This document shows positions 9,327 through 18,885 of a stretch of DNA of 64,000 bases, piece by piece. Numbering within the stretch: position 1 is the stretch's first letter; every line of letters starts with the position of its first letter. This DNA comes from Aequorivita sinensis (GTDB lineage Bacteria > Bacteroidota > Bacteroidia > Flavobacteriales > Flavobacteriaceae). The notes under the pieces are model-generated. The model was not told the origin of the DNA. It searched no databases and saw only the letters and a program-made list of their open reading frames with translations. The stretch spans positions 558,001-622,000 of the forward strand of contig NZ_VDMC01000001.1 of the NCBI RefSeq assembly GCF_006346335.1, in the 5' to 3' direction. The position numbers and the translations under genes are program-made.

Positions 9327-9433
9327 CAATTTCTGAGTAACAGAAGTGTCGAAAACAAAAATGTAAAATTTAAATATAAGTTTAATTAAATATTTTTTTA
9401 ATCGTTTGATTAATAAGAATATAAAATAAAAAT

Positions 9434-9449
9434 CTCTGTGATTTCAGAG
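9434..9449 (+). promoter_or_regulatory. Small hairpin over the ribosome-binding region of 9458 gene
   Basis: CTCTG pairs with CAGAG across a 6-nt loop, and the 3' arm together with the next bases forms AGAGGA, a Shine-Dalgarno-like sequence 8-13 nt before the ATG. Pairing would mask it. With only five base pairs, this may be coincidence. Confidence 0.25.
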
Positions 9450-9457
9450 GAAGATAT

Positions 9458-10474
9458 ATGAAAATTATTGTACCAATGGCAGGTCGCGGAAGCCGCCTTC
9501 GCCCACACACATTAACAGTTCCAAAACCATTAATTCCCGTAGCCGGAAAACCAATTGTACACCGTTTGGTTGAAGATATCGCCGGAGTTTTAAATGAAAA
9601 GATAGACGAAATCGCATTTATCCTTGGCGATCCTGCCTTCTTTGGAGATGATGTTATTGCCGAACTTGAAACACTTGCAAAAGGTTTAGGAGCAAAGCCA
9701 ACTATTTACAGACAGCTAGATCCTAAAGGAACTGGTCATGCAATTATGTGTGCTAAAGACTCATTATCTGGCCCAGCGGTAATCGCTTATGCCGATACTT
9801 TAATTCGCGCAGATTTCGACCTAGATAAAGATGCAGATGCGGTAATTTGGACCAAAAGAGTAGAAAACCCAGAAGCATACGGAGTGGTTAACTTGAATGA
9901 GAAAAACGAAATTATCGAGTTGGTTGAAAAGCCAGAAGAATTCGTAAGCGACCAAGCTGTAATTGGAATCTATTACTTTAAAGACGTGGCTCAACTTAAA
10001 AATGAGTTGCAGTTTGTATTAGATAACAACATTATAAACGGAGGTGAATATCAAATTAACGACGGAATTAAAAGAATGATGTCGTCTGGAAAAATATTCA
10101 AAACCGGAACCGTAGATGAGTGGATGGACTGTGGTAATAAAGAAGTAACAGTTGAAACCAATCAAAGAATGTTAGGCTTTCTTGCAGATGCAAATCAGCA
10201 ATTAATTTCAGAGAATATTACTACTGAAAATTCTAATATAATCGAGCCTTGCTTTATTGGGGAAGGAGTAGTTTTAAAAAATAGTACTGTAGGTCCGTTT
10301 GTTTCTATTGGTAAAGATACGGTAGTTGAGGATAGCACAGTGAAAAACACTATAATTCAGACAAATTCTAAGATTAAAAACGCTAATCTTGACAACGCGA
10401 TGATTGGTAATTACGCTACATTTGATGGTAAATTTACCAATGTGAGTATTGGAGATTATTCTGAATTGAAATAG
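9458..10474 (+). CDS. Sugar-1-phosphate nucleotidyltransferase
   Basis: This 338-residue protein has the N-terminal nucleotidyltransferase motif MAGRGSRLRPHT...PKPLIPVAGKPI (residues 5-30), which binds the NTP, and a C-terminal left-handed beta-helix of hexapeptide-like turns (about 250-338, e.g. ENSNIIEPCFIGEGVVLKNS). It would make an NDP-sugar from a sugar 1-phosphate; glucose-1-phosphate thymidylyl- or mannose-1-phosphate guanylyltransferase are the closest types, but sequence alone does not fix the substrate. It lies in the envelope cluster with the flippase, which suggests glycan precursor supply. Confidence 0.88.
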   Translation: MKIIVPMAGRGSRLRPHTLTVPKPLIPVAGKPIVHRLVEDIAGVLNEKIDEIAFILGDPAFFGDDVIAELETLAKGLGAKPTIYRQLDPKGTGHAIMCAKDSLSGPAVIAYADTLIRADFDLDKDADAVIWTKRVENPEAYGVVNLNEKNEIIELVEKPEEFVSDQAVIGIYYFKDVAQLKNELQFVLDNNIINGGEYQINDGIKRMMSSGKIFKTGTVDEWMDCGNKEVTVETNQRMLGFLADANQQLISENITTENSNIIEPCFIGEGVVLKNSTVGPFVSIGKDTVVEDSTVKNTIIQTNSKIKNANLDNAMIGNYATFDGKFTNVSIGDYSELK

Positions 10475-10483
10475 CATACAAAT

Positions 10484-10557
10484 GTCCCCTCGAGCGCAGT
10501 CGAGGGGACTTTAATACTTAAATTTACAATTGAGGTCCCGCCTGCGCTCGACCAGAC
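10484..10557. repeat. REP-like palindrome pair (TCGAGCGCAGTCGA core)
   Basis: A perfect 10-bp inverted repeat, GTCCCCTCGA / TCGAGGGGAC, with loop GCGCAG covers 10484-10509, and a diverged second element, GGTCCCGCCTGCGCTCGACC, lies at about 10534-10553. It sits between the nucleotidyltransferase and TPR genes. The same core recurs at several other intergenic sites in this window. Confidence 0.8.
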
Positions 10558-10564
10558 ATAAAAT

Positions 10565-11962
10565 TTGAAACAAAGTTTTTTATATACTTTCATTTTTCTC
10601 TTCGGAATTATTGTTCCGCAGCATATTTATGCTCAAGAAATAAATCCCTCTCCATCCAAAGACAATAACGATACTGTTGAAAACCCGATGGATGAATTGG
10701 GAAATGTGAGTGATGCATTTCAGGAAAATTTTTTCGAAGGTCTTAAACAGAAAGCTATAGAAAACTATGAGCTAGCACTTTCTGCATTAAATAAGGCTGA
10801 AAAAGCTGCAAATACAGAAGAAAATAAAGCGGTGGTGTATTTTGAGATGGGTAAAAACCACGTCTTTTTAAAAGAGTATGACCTTGCTGAAATAAACTTC
10901 AATAAAGTGCTTAAAACTCAAGGGGATAGGCTAGATGTTCTGGAACAATTTTACGATTTGTACTATCAACAAAAAGAATATGAAAAATCAATTCCACTCG
11001 TAAAAAAACTAGTGGAATTTGATGAGGATTATAAAGAAGATCTTGCAAATCTATATACGCTTACAAAGAAGTATGAAGAAGCTTTAAAGCAGTTAGACGA
11101 TTTAGATGAAACTTGGGGTGAATCAGATATTCGCAATGCGTTAAGAGCGCAGATTTACCGCGCTACTGGAAATACCGAAGGTGCAATTGAAAATCTTGAA
11201 GGCAAGATTGACAAAAACCCTAAAAGTGAAAGAGAATACCTTAACCTTATCTACCTCTATAGCGAACAAGGAAATACTGAAAAAGCTTTCGAAACAGCTA
11301 AAAATCTATTGAAAAATAACCCCAAATCTGAGATAGTGCATTTAGCACTTTACAAGTTTTACTTAGATGATGGAAATGCTACTGAGGCAATAAACTCAAT
11401 GAAAACTGTGTTTGCTTCTGAAGATATTGATAAAGAAACTAAGTATAAAGTTCTCGCAGATTTTATTCAGTTTGTGAATTCCAATCCAGATTACGAAGCA
11501 GAATTGACAAGAGTAGTAGAACAGTTTTCTGTTGAAAATGGACGTGTTTATGAAAAGATAGGAGACTATTACGCTGCCAAAAACAGAAAAGAAGATGCCT
11601 TAAAAGCCTATGAAAAAGGGATTGTTATCAATCCAGACAATTTCAATCTTTTAAAAAATACCATCTTGCTGCAAATCGATTTTCAAAAATATGAAGCTGC
11701 GGCCAAACTGAGCTCGGAAGGCTTGGAGATTTTTCCAGCGCAACCGCTTTTGTATTTGCTTAATGGAGTTGCAAACAATGGCTTAAACCTGAGCGATAAC
11801 GCCATTGAAAGTTTAGAGATGGGATTGGACTTTTTAATGGAAGATCCCAAAATGGAGCGTGATTTTTACAATCAACTTAGTTTAGCTTATTCGCAAAAAG
11901 GCGATGCAAAAAAAGCAAAAACCTATTCAGATAAAGCTGCGAATCTTAAAATGCCCAATTAA
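10565..11962 (+). CDS. Exported TPR-repeat protein
   Basis: This 465-residue protein has a signal peptide ending in IYAQ at residue 24 and then repeated TPR helix pairs (e.g. ENYELALSALNKAEKAA, KNRKEDALKAYEKGIVINPDN). It is probably periplasmic or outer-membrane associated and mediates protein contacts. The start is TTG at 10565, 8 nt past the second repeat; it is the only start that keeps a complete signal peptide. The DUF4292 lipoprotein starts 4 nt after the stop and EnvC follows directly, so the three are very probably cotranscribed and may act together in envelope maintenance. Confidence 0.82.
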   Translation: MKQSFLYTFIFLFGIIVPQHIYAQEINPSPSKDNNDTVENPMDELGNVSDAFQENFFEGLKQKAIENYELALSALNKAEKAANTEENKAVVYFEMGKNHVFLKEYDLAEINFNKVLKTQGDRLDVLEQFYDLYYQQKEYEKSIPLVKKLVEFDEDYKEDLANLYTLTKKYEEALKQLDDLDETWGESDIRNALRAQIYRATGNTEGAIENLEGKIDKNPKSEREYLNLIYLYSEQGNTEKAFETAKNLLKNNPKSEIVHLALYKFYLDDGNATEAINSMKTVFASEDIDKETKYKVLADFIQFVNSNPDYEAELTRVVEQFSVENGRVYEKIGDYYAAKNRKEDALKAYEKGIVINPDNFNLLKNTILLQIDFQKYEAAAKLSSEGLEIFPAQPLLYLLNGVANNGLNLSDNAIESLEMGLDFLMEDPKMERDFYNQLSLAYSQKGDAKKAKTYSDKAANLKMPN

Positions 11963-11966
11963 TTTT

Positions 11967-12731
11967 ATGAAGCTGAAACCATATTATTTAATCTTTTTAC
12001 TTGTACTAGCCTCTTGTGGAGGAACTAAGTCTGTAACTAACGTAAAACACGCTTCTGCTAAGGAAGTTATTTCTTCCCATAAAATGGCTGCTCCCGAATT
12101 TAAAACCTTGGCAGGTCGTATGCAGTTGCAGTATGAAGACGAAAAGAAGTCGCAAAGCATAACCGTTAGCTTGCGTATGGAAAAAGATAAAAACATTTGG
12201 GTGAAAGCTTCCATCTTAGGAATTACAATTGCAAAAGTGTTGATTACTCCAACCAGCGTTAGCTATTATGAAACAATTGGAAAAACTTATTTTGAAGGTG
12301 ATTTTGCACTTTTGGGTGAATGGCTGGGTACGCCAATCAACTTTCAGCAGGCACAAAATCTACTGCTAGGGCAATCAATATTAACTTTAAACCCTGGAGA
12401 TTACACATCTGAGGTGTTTCAGAATAAATTCAAAATTCAACCAAAGCAACAGCCTAAGAATTTCATACATTCGCTTTTTATAAATCCTGATAATTTTAAA
12501 ATAGCTTCAGAAACATTATCCCAACCAGATGACAATCGCATATTAGCTATTCGTTATGGAGACTATCAAAAAGTGGAAGAACAATATTTTCCAAAAAATA
12601 TAATGATTAATACTTCTGAAAACGAATCGAGTACATTGATTGAAATTACGTTTAGAAAAATTGATTTGAATGTGAACATAGGTTTTCCATTTGATATTCC
12701 AGAAGGTTACGAAGAAATTCAACTTAATTAA
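11967..12731 (+). CDS. DUF4292 family lipoprotein
   Basis: This 254-residue lipoprotein (MKLKPYYLIFLLVLASC, lipobox Cys at 17) has the DUF4292 domain, a beta-rich fold reminiscent of LolA/LolB-type lipid- or lipoprotein-binding proteins; phrases such as GRMQLQYEDEKKSQSITVSLRM and KDKNIWVKASILGI support this. An upstream in-frame ATG at 11904 lies inside the TPR gene and would bury the signal peptide, so I chose 11967, 4 nt after the TPR stop. The stop TAA abuts the ATG of the EnvC gene. A role in outer-membrane lipoprotein or lipid handling is inference. Confidence 0.85.
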   Translation: MKLKPYYLIFLLVLASCGGTKSVTNVKHASAKEVISSHKMAAPEFKTLAGRMQLQYEDEKKSQSITVSLRMEKDKNIWVKASILGITIAKVLITPTSVSYYETIGKTYFEGDFALLGEWLGTPINFQQAQNLLLGQSILTLNPGDYTSEVFQNKFKIQPKQQPKNFIHSLFINPDNFKIASETLSQPDDNRILAIRYGDYQKVEEQYFPKNIMINTSENESSTLIEITFRKIDLNVNIGFPFDIPEGYEEIQLN

Positions 12732-14021
12732 ATGAAGCAATTCTCGACATATATATTATTATTTTTCTGTTTCCTAACAGTTACTTCTTCCTTTGCACAA
12801 ATAGACAAACAAAAGGAACTAGAGGAAAAGCGACAAGCTATACTTAAGGAGATTAAGCAAATAAACTCTCTTCTTTTTAAAACTAGAAAAGAAGAAAAAT
12901 CTGTACTTTCACAGGTAGAAGATTTAAATCAACGTATTACAGCTTCAGAAAATTTAATTCGAGTTACAAATCAGCAAGCAAACTTGCTTACTCGAAATAT
13001 TAACGAGAATATCAATAAGATTAGTGCCCTTCGGGAGGAGTTAAAAGTGATGAAAGCTGATTATGCAGCCATGATTCAAAAATCGTATAAAAGCAAAAAC
13101 CAGCAGAGTAGAGTAATGTTTCTACTTTCATCTGAAAACTTTCTACAAGCCTATAAACGCGTTCAGTATATGAAGCAATACGCGGCGTTTAGAAAAAAAC
13201 AAGGTGAAGGAATAAAAGTAAAAACTGAGGAATTACAGCAGTTAAATGCTAATTTAATCGATCAGAAAAAGCAAAAACAAAAACTGATTGCCGAAAATGA
13301 ACAGGCAAAAAGAAAGCTTACAGAAGAGAAAAAGAACCAACAAGCCCTAATGGCTACCTTAAAGAAGGATGAGGGCAAATTTGTTTCGCAAATACGTGAT
13401 AAGCAAAAAGAAGCCGATGCTATAGACCGTCAAATTGAAGCTATAATTAGAGCTGCAATTGAAGAGGCTAATAGAATTGCAAGAGAAAAAGCGGCTGCAG
13501 AAGCTAAGGCAAAAGGAACCACGGTTGCTACTACAACCAAAAATGAAATAACGAAACCTGCTAAGTCGGAAGAATTTTCATTAACGGCTGAGGACAAGGC
13601 ATTGGCAGCGAGTTTTACAAATAACAAAGGAAAACTGCCTTGGCCAGTTGAAAAAGGGATGGTAACTAAGAGTTTTGGTACGCATAGACATCCACAATTC
13701 CCAAATGTTACAACCAATAATAGTGGAGTTGAAATTGCTACAAGTGATAACTCTGCTGTGCGTTCTATTTTTGAAGGACAAGTGTTGTCTATTCAAATGA
13801 TAAAAGGTGCAAATAAGGTGGTTATTATTCAGCATGGAGACTACTTATCAGTGTATAGTAATTTGGCTACAGTTTCCGTGAAAAAAGGCGATAAGGTATC
13901 TACCAAACAAACTATCGGTACCGTAGCAAAAAGCGCTACAGAAGGGCGCACGCTGTTAAAGTTCTATATCTACAAAAACAAGACAAAAATTAATCCAGCA
14001 GATTGGATTTATAGAATGTAG
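12732..14021 (+). CDS. EnvC-like murein hydrolase activator with degenerate LytM (M23) domain
   Basis: This 429-residue periplasmic protein has a signal peptide (cleaved after SSFAQ, residue 23), a long coiled coil (about 24-260, rich in K/E/Q) and a C-terminal LytM/peptidase M23 domain (about 305-425). Zinc-ligand positions of active M23 enzymes are altered: the HxxxD region reads NNSGVEI and the last H-x-H strand reads LKFYIYK; only IIQHGDYLSVYS keeps a His. This is the pattern of E. coli EnvC, which activates amidases rather than cutting peptidoglycan. It is the last gene of the envelope run and is followed by a terminator. Confidence 0.87.
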   Translation: MKQFSTYILLFFCFLTVTSSFAQIDKQKELEEKRQAILKEIKQINSLLFKTRKEEKSVLSQVEDLNQRITASENLIRVTNQQANLLTRNINENINKISALREELKVMKADYAAMIQKSYKSKNQQSRVMFLLSSENFLQAYKRVQYMKQYAAFRKKQGEGIKVKTEELQQLNANLIDQKKQKQKLIAENEQAKRKLTEEKKNQQALMATLKKDEGKFVSQIRDKQKEADAIDRQIEAIIRAAIEEANRIAREKAAAEAKAKGTTVATTTKNEITKPAKSEEFSLTAEDKALAASFTNNKGKLPWPVEKGMVTKSFGTHRHPQFPNVTTNNSGVEIATSDNSAVRSIFEGQVLSIQMIKGANKVVIIQHGDYLSVYSNLATVSVKKGDKVSTKQTIGTVAKSATEGRTLLKFYIYKNKTKINPADWIYRM

Positions 14022-14041
14022 AAAATTTACCTAAGCATTTA

Positions 14042-14069
14042 AGACCTTCCTTTTAAAGGAGGGTCTTTG
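14042..14069 (+). terminator. Intrinsic terminator after the EnvC-like gene
   Basis: AGACCTTCC pairs with GGAGGGTCT (one G-T pair) across a short A/T loop, followed by TTT, 20 nt past the stop codon. Confidence 0.75.
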
Positions 14070-14465
14070 CTGAAATTATAATACAAACCTTCACAAACCT
14101 CATATATTCATTTTCTGATTATTCCTATACACATTAATTATACGTTTTTAGTTGATTTCCTAAGTATTTGTTGATTGGTTATGGTTTAGATTAAGAGCTT
14201 CTAAATAATAAATTTCAACAATTTGCTTCGTTGTCTCCTGTTCGCAGAGCTTTTATTATAATTAATAGTTTTTTGGAATCGTTGTATAACCAACAGGTGT
14301 GTTATATAGGCCATCAAGCATGTTGGAGTTTTTAGGCATTTGCACTCTCTCTAGCTACTTAATGGTTGAAAATGGTTGTATCAATATAACATATTCATTA
14401 ACAGCCTTAACCTCATGATTTTTAAGGATTAACACTAAGCTTTAGTAAAGTTGATTCATAAAAAA
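14070..14465. other. Gene-free convergent spacer
   Basis: About 400 bp of AT-rich sequence lie between the two converging transcripts that end at 14021 (+) and 14526 (-). I find no open frame with a recognisable product, no repeat shared with other parts of the window and no clear hairpin apart from the flanking terminators. Confidence 0.5.
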
Positions 14466-14496
14466 AAGAGACTGTCTTGTTAGACAGCCTCTTTTT
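14466..14496 (-). terminator. Intrinsic terminator of the subtilase gene
   Basis: On the minus strand AAAGAGGCTGTCT pairs with AGACAG-TCTCTTT, followed by a run of T residues. It lies 30 nt beyond the subtilase stop codon. Confidence 0.85.
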
Positions 14497-14525
14497 GGTT
14501 TTTAGAATTTTACTTTTTAAAATTA

Positions 14526-17500
14526 TTACTGTACTATCAGCTTTTTAGTAGCGCTAGTTTTTCCAGACTTTATTTTCACAAAGTAAATACCAGTAGCATA
14601 ACCAGAAACATTAAGTGTTCCTCTTGTTTTCCCACTCATTTCATTTTCAGAAATAGTCTGTAGTTTTTGCCCTAAGCTGTTGTATAGTTCAATAGAAACA
14701 TCGTTTTGAACCGTAGTATTCAAATTGATAATTACTTCACTTGAAGCTGGGTTAGGATACATTGATACATTGCTGAAAATTTCTTTGTTAACACCTAATG
14801 AACCATTAACATTTATATTATCTATATAAGTGCTATTTCCGTAACCAGTAATATTTACAAATCTAAATTGAACATTTTCACCTAAATAAGCTGAAAGATC
14901 AATTGTTTCTGTACGCCATTGATTCGCTGAACTAGGAACCCAAGATCCAGTAAAATATCCTGGTATTGTAGAAAGATCTAAACCTTGTTTGTAATAGATT
15001 TGATCAAAAGTAGCTCCACAATCTGTAGATATATCTACTCTAAATGCGTCAGAGAAACTTGATGAGTATTGCGCTTTGGCAATGTCAAAACTTAAGTGAG
15101 CATCATTCGCTGTTGTTAAATCGATAAACAGAGTTTGTAATATATCTTCTTGTCCGTTGCCGTTATAACTGTTATTGTCAACATAAGCAGTTAAAGTAGA
15201 TGCACCTGTACTTCCAGTAACACTTCTAGGCGTCCAAGTAATACTATTGTCTGGATTAAAGATAGTCCACCCCTCAGGTGGCATTCCATTTACATCAAAC
15301 GGCTCTTCGTAATCTAACTGAGCTGCTTCAATTTCTGAATAGAATGTAAGTGCATCCTCATCATTATTTGGGTTTTCATCATCTGGTAAATCTATCGAGA
15401 CAGTTAAAGTGTATGTTCCACTAGTAGTTATTTCAATTTGCTCTGCAAAATCAAAAATCATAGTTTGACCTGAAGAAAGTGTTTCTGTAAATGTTTCAGT
15501 AATAACGCTTCCATTGTCTAATTGATAACTAACATCAAAATTAGTTTGTGAATCTATACCAGTATTTGTCAACTTAGCCGAAACAGTAACAGGTCCTGGA
15601 TTACAAATCTGATTGAAATCACTTGGGGTATTATTTACTTCAACAGCAACATCATTAGCTAACGTACAGTTAAGAAGTCCACCGTCGTGCTTTCTAGCAA
15701 TACTTCTACGTCCTTCCCAATCTTCTGTAGCATTTTTCGCTAAAACTGCATACCATAGCGTTGCTTCTGGGTCTGTAATAGGAACAGTGATAGAGTTAGT
15801 GTTGGTAGTACCAACAACTTCCATATATTTTTCACCTAGGATATAAAAATCATAAGATTCTGCACCGCTAACTGCATTCCAAGTAAAGGTTGCTGTAGAT
15901 GGGCAAACTTGACTTACTAAATATCCTGTTACTAAAGGAGCAATGTCAAAAGTATCATCGCTTACATCTTGCGACGAACCATTACTTACACGAATTAATG
16001 CTTTACCAGACACTGAGTTTGGCACATTCCATTCGTAGTTAGTAGTCGAGCTAGGCACAGTTGCGATGTTATTCCAGCTGCTTCCATTATCAATTGAGTA
16101 CTCAAGTTCAAAACTTGAAGTAGTGTTTACAGCTACAGCATCCCAGTGAATAGATTCAGCTTCACCTGGAACTACACTTTCACCTCCATTAGGGTAAGTT
16201 ACAGTGATGTTTTCAGTAATAACTTCATATACCACAAAGTACTCTTGTGGACCAACAGGTACATTAAAACCTGTTACGTTTATGTTGTAGTTTCCTGATG
16301 TTGGGTTGTTAATTACAACCTGCTCAACATTATTAAGACGATCTACACCATTTGTAGCCGGTAGGTTTAATGTTGTTGGATTTGGAGTTGGATCTAGAAT
16401 ATAAGGTAGGTGATCTGTGTTATTTGGATCTTTTACCACTAAATCTAAGTCGTTTACCAACGCTGGGTTAGCACCTGGAGATGCAGGAGCATCACTCCAA
16501 TAAACCATAAAACGTACTTGCTTAGTACCTGCAGGAACATTTATTGAGTGGTTGTTTGCATCACCTTGTGAGATAGTGCTAGAAAGGTAACGTTCGTCTT
16601 CGATAAGCTTTGCAGCGCGTAGTCCGTTTACTATACCGAAACCAAATTTGTAATCAGGTCCAACGTTTCCAGCATCGTTAGCTGTGTTTAATAAAGCCGC
16701 TTTAATAAGTGCAGATTGAGGAAGATCTCCGCCATTTAACCCTGCATAGGCTTCGTATAATTGAGCCGAAACACCAGCAATACCTGGAGCAGCTCCAGAA
16801 GTTCCACCAAAGCTTCGGTAAAGGTTGTTTTCATCTGTTGACATTTGATTCTGACCATTTGCAGCAATGTCTGGCTTAATTCTACCATCATGTGCAGGTC
16901 CTCTACTACTTGATGACACCAATGAACCGTCAAAATAAACGTTTGCAGTAGCGATTACGTTTTTACCTTGTTTGTGACCCCCAGTAATATTTCCCCATTG
17001 GTTACCAGCTCCATATCCACAGTTGTTTCCATTGGAGTTTCCTGCAGAGAATACGTGAAGAAGGTTAGGAAAATCTTTTGTTTGAGTATCAACAGTTCGT
17101 GTAATCGTAGTATAACCATCATTACAACCATTACTATATGAAGAGTTTGTAATAACTACATCACCGCTATTGATAAGTGAAACTGTTGGTCCATCTAAAA
17201 AGCTTGGTATGTAGTTTACTACGTGAAGTGTTGAACCAGCAGCCATACCTCTGTACGAAGGATTTAAGTTTCCTGCTCCAGACATAATTCCTGAAACACC
17301 ATCACCGTGGTTCTGGCCTGTACCACTAGCTTGTGAGTTGTCTATTCTTCCTTGAAAATCGATATGAGGTCCTACGATACCATCATCACGGCATAATACG
17401 CCAATTCCCTCACCTGTGTAGTTTCTACCTGCAGTAGTTTGAGTATCTAAATTACTTGAACGGTGAAGACTTCTACCACGAGTATCATCTGGAACAGAAG

Positions 17501-18125
17501 GAGCTGGAATTAACTCAATCCATTTTACAAATGAAAGATTTGCAAGGTCCTCTAAGCAGTTGTTTGGAATAGAAAGTTCTATATTGTTAGCGCCTTTGTA
17601 TTGTTGCTTTACTGCAATTTGTCTTTGAGCTAACTCTTGAATAACTTGATCTGCTGAAATATTTTTGTGAAACTCTAAAGTCACTAAAATGTTATCCCCA
17701 TCCATAGCCCAATACTCATAAGGAGGGTTTTGTAATTCCTTAGAAAGTTTTGCATTTCCATTAACAGCTACAATAGAACGAACTCCGTTATTTCTTAAAA
17801 AATCTACAGAAGTATTTTTCGGGAAATAGAATAAGTATGTGTTGTGAGGAATGTATTCAATTAATTCTAAATTGTTTTGTTTAAAAGCATCTTGAACAGA
17901 TTGCTTTGGAGTTTCATAAAATTGAACCCAACCTACATAGCCTTCAGCCATTTTAGCTGATACAGGAAGTTGGCTCCATTTAAAGCTTGAGATATTTTCA
18001 GGCATCTCATAATTTTCGCCCTGAAAATTGATGTTGTAATTGTTTTGCCCAAAGGAAGTCGAAAAGACAAATATTAAGGCAAAAAACAAAAAAAGTTTTA
18101 ACCGGGGAAGCGTAGTTTTTTTCAT
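14526..18125 (-). CDS. T9SS-secreted S8 (subtilisin-like) serine protease
   Basis: This is a 1199-residue secreted protease. It has a signal peptide ending TSFGQ (about residue 27), a propeptide-like region to about 215, and a subtilase domain with the catalytic triad in the variant motifs RDDGI (Asp), NHGDGVSGI (His) and GGTSGAAPG (Ser). Downstream beta-sandwich/fibronectin-like domains carry an Ig-like TYPNGGESV segment, and a MAM/jelly-roll-type region lies near 990-1100. The end is a T9SS type A sorting domain (MYPNPASSEV ... KKLIVQ, last ~80 residues). I start at ATG 18125 because the longer frame lacks a signal-like N-terminus. It is probably cell-surface or extracellular and degrades protein for nutrition. 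Confidence 0.92.
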   Translation of the reverse strand: MKKTTLPRLKLFLFFALIFVFSTSFGQNNYNINFQGENYEMPENISSFKWSQLPVSAKMAEGYVGWVQFYETPKQSVQDAFKQNNLELIEYIPHNTYLFYFPKNTSVDFLRNNGVRSIVAVNGNAKLSKELQNPPYEYWAMDGDNILVTLEFHKNISADQVIQELAQRQIAVKQQYKGANNIELSIPNNCLEDLANLSFVKWIELIPAPSVPDDTRGRSLHRSSNLDTQTTAGRNYTGEGIGVLCRDDGIVGPHIDFQGRIDNSQASGTGQNHGDGVSGIMSGAGNLNPSYRGMAAGSTLHVVNYIPSFLDGPTVSLINSGDVVITNSSYSNGCNDGYTTITRTVDTQTKDFPNLLHVFSAGNSNGNNCGYGAGNQWGNITGGHKQGKNVIATANVYFDGSLVSSSSRGPAHDGRIKPDIAANGQNQMSTDENNLYRSFGGTSGAAPGIAGVSAQLYEAYAGLNGGDLPQSALIKAALLNTANDAGNVGPDYKFGFGIVNGLRAAKLIEDERYLSSTISQGDANNHSINVPAGTKQVRFMVYWSDAPASPGANPALVNDLDLVVKDPNNTDHLPYILDPTPNPTTLNLPATNGVDRLNNVEQVVINNPTSGNYNINVTGFNVPVGPQEYFVVYEVITENITVTYPNGGESVVPGEAESIHWDAVAVNTTSSFELEYSIDNGSSWNNIATVPSSTTNYEWNVPNSVSGKALIRVSNGSSQDVSDDTFDIAPLVTGYLVSQVCPSTATFTWNAVSGAESYDFYILGEKYMEVVGTTNTNSITVPITDPEATLWYAVLAKNATEDWEGRRSIARKHDGGLLNCTLANDVAVEVNNTPSDFNQICNPGPVTVSAKLTNTGIDSQTNFDVSYQLDNGSVITETFTETLSSGQTMIFDFAEQIEITTSGTYTLTVSIDLPDDENPNNDEDALTFYSEIEAAQLDYEEPFDVNGMPPEGWTIFNPDNSITWTPRSVTGSTGASTLTAYVDNNSYNGNGQEDILQTLFIDLTTANDAHLSFDIAKAQYSSSFSDAFRVDISTDCGATFDQIYYKQGLDLSTIPGYFTGSWVPSSANQWRTETIDLSAYLGENVQFRFVNITGYGNSTYIDNINVNGSLGVNKEIFSNVSMYPNPASSEVIINLNTTVQNDVSIELYNSLGQKLQTISENEMSGKTRGTLNVSGYATGIYFVKIKSGKTSATKKLIVQ

Positions 18126-18285
18126 AATTGCAATTAAGTTAATAATAAATTCATAAGGATTTCTACTAAAAGATTCCAAATATATTTATTAACCTTTAAA
18201 AGCAATCAAGATTTCGCAGAAATATTCTACTTTAACAATTAAAGTGCTTTAAAAAACAACGAAACTTAACCTTCTAAGTGTAAGT

Positions 18286-18795
18286 TTATTGAAAAATAGA
18301 TTTAAGCTCTATAGCATCTTTTGGCTTCATTTTTCCAGCTAAGACTAAACTTAGTTGTTTGCGGCGTAAAGCAGCGGCAAAACGCTCTTTTTCCAACTCA
18401 GTTTCTGGAATTAGTTCAGGGACTCTTACAGGATGCCCCATTTCATCGACAGCCACAAAAGTATAAATCGCTTCATTTGAAAGACTTTTTTCACCACTTT
18501 CACGATCTTCAATAAAGACATCCATATAAACTTCCATCGAACTTTTGAAAGCTCTAGAAACTTTAGCTTCAACGGTAACTACACTTCCTAAAGGAATCAT
18601 TTTGTTGAAGGCTACGTGATTTACTGATGCAGTTACTACAATTCTTCTACTGTGTCTACGTGCGGCAATACTAGCGGCTCTGTCCATTCGAGCTAAAAGC
18701 TCTCCGCCAAACATATTTCCAATTGGATTGGTTTCACTAGGCAAAACCATATCTGTATAAATAGTAAGTGATTCTTTGGCTGTTTTTGGTTGCAT
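18286..18795 (-). CDS. Acyl-CoA thioesterase, YciA/BFIT-like hotdog protein
   Basis: This 169-residue cytosolic hotdog enzyme resembles YciA and brain acyl-CoA hydrolase. The signature NPIGNMFGGELLARMDRAA (about residues 21-39) contains the conserved Asn and Asp that define the active site, and RRIVVTASVNHVAF follows as in the family. It hydrolyses acyl-CoAs, probably with broad specificity. An in-frame TTG at 18813 would add six residues but lies within the promoter box TATCTTTG, so the ATG at 18795 is the better start. Confidence 0.88.
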   Translation of the reverse strand: MQPKTAKESLTIYTDMVLPSETNPIGNMFGGELLARMDRAASIAARRHSRRIVVTASVNHVAFNKMIPLGSVVTVEAKVSRAFKSSMEVYMDVFIEDRESGEKSLSNEAIYTFVAVDEMGHPVRVPELIPETELEKERFAAALRRKQLSLVLAGKMKPKDAIELKSIFQ

Positions 18796-18810
18796 TAGAT
18801 AGTTTTTTGG

Positions 18811-18818
18811 CAAAGATA
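18811..18818 (-). promoter_or_regulatory. -7 promoter box (TATCTTTG) of the YciA-like thioesterase
   Basis: A perfect TAnnTTTG lies 15 nt before ATG 18795 on the minus strand. Its last three bases are the alternative TTG start, which argues against that start. Confidence 0.6.
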
Positions 18819-18885
18819 TCTAAGTTAAAAGTAAAAGAATAGGAAAAAGAGAAATATGGGTAAGTTTTACAACAATATTGTAAAG

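Noticed and set aside
11904-11966. Longer N-terminus for the DUF4292 lipoprotein
   Set aside because: The extra 21 codons lie in the TPR gene and would place the lipoprotein signal internally.
13430-13717. 95-codon frame antisense to the EnvC-like gene
   Set aside because: The apparent hydrophobic product arises from the reverse of Ala/Lys/Glu-rich codons; no start signal.
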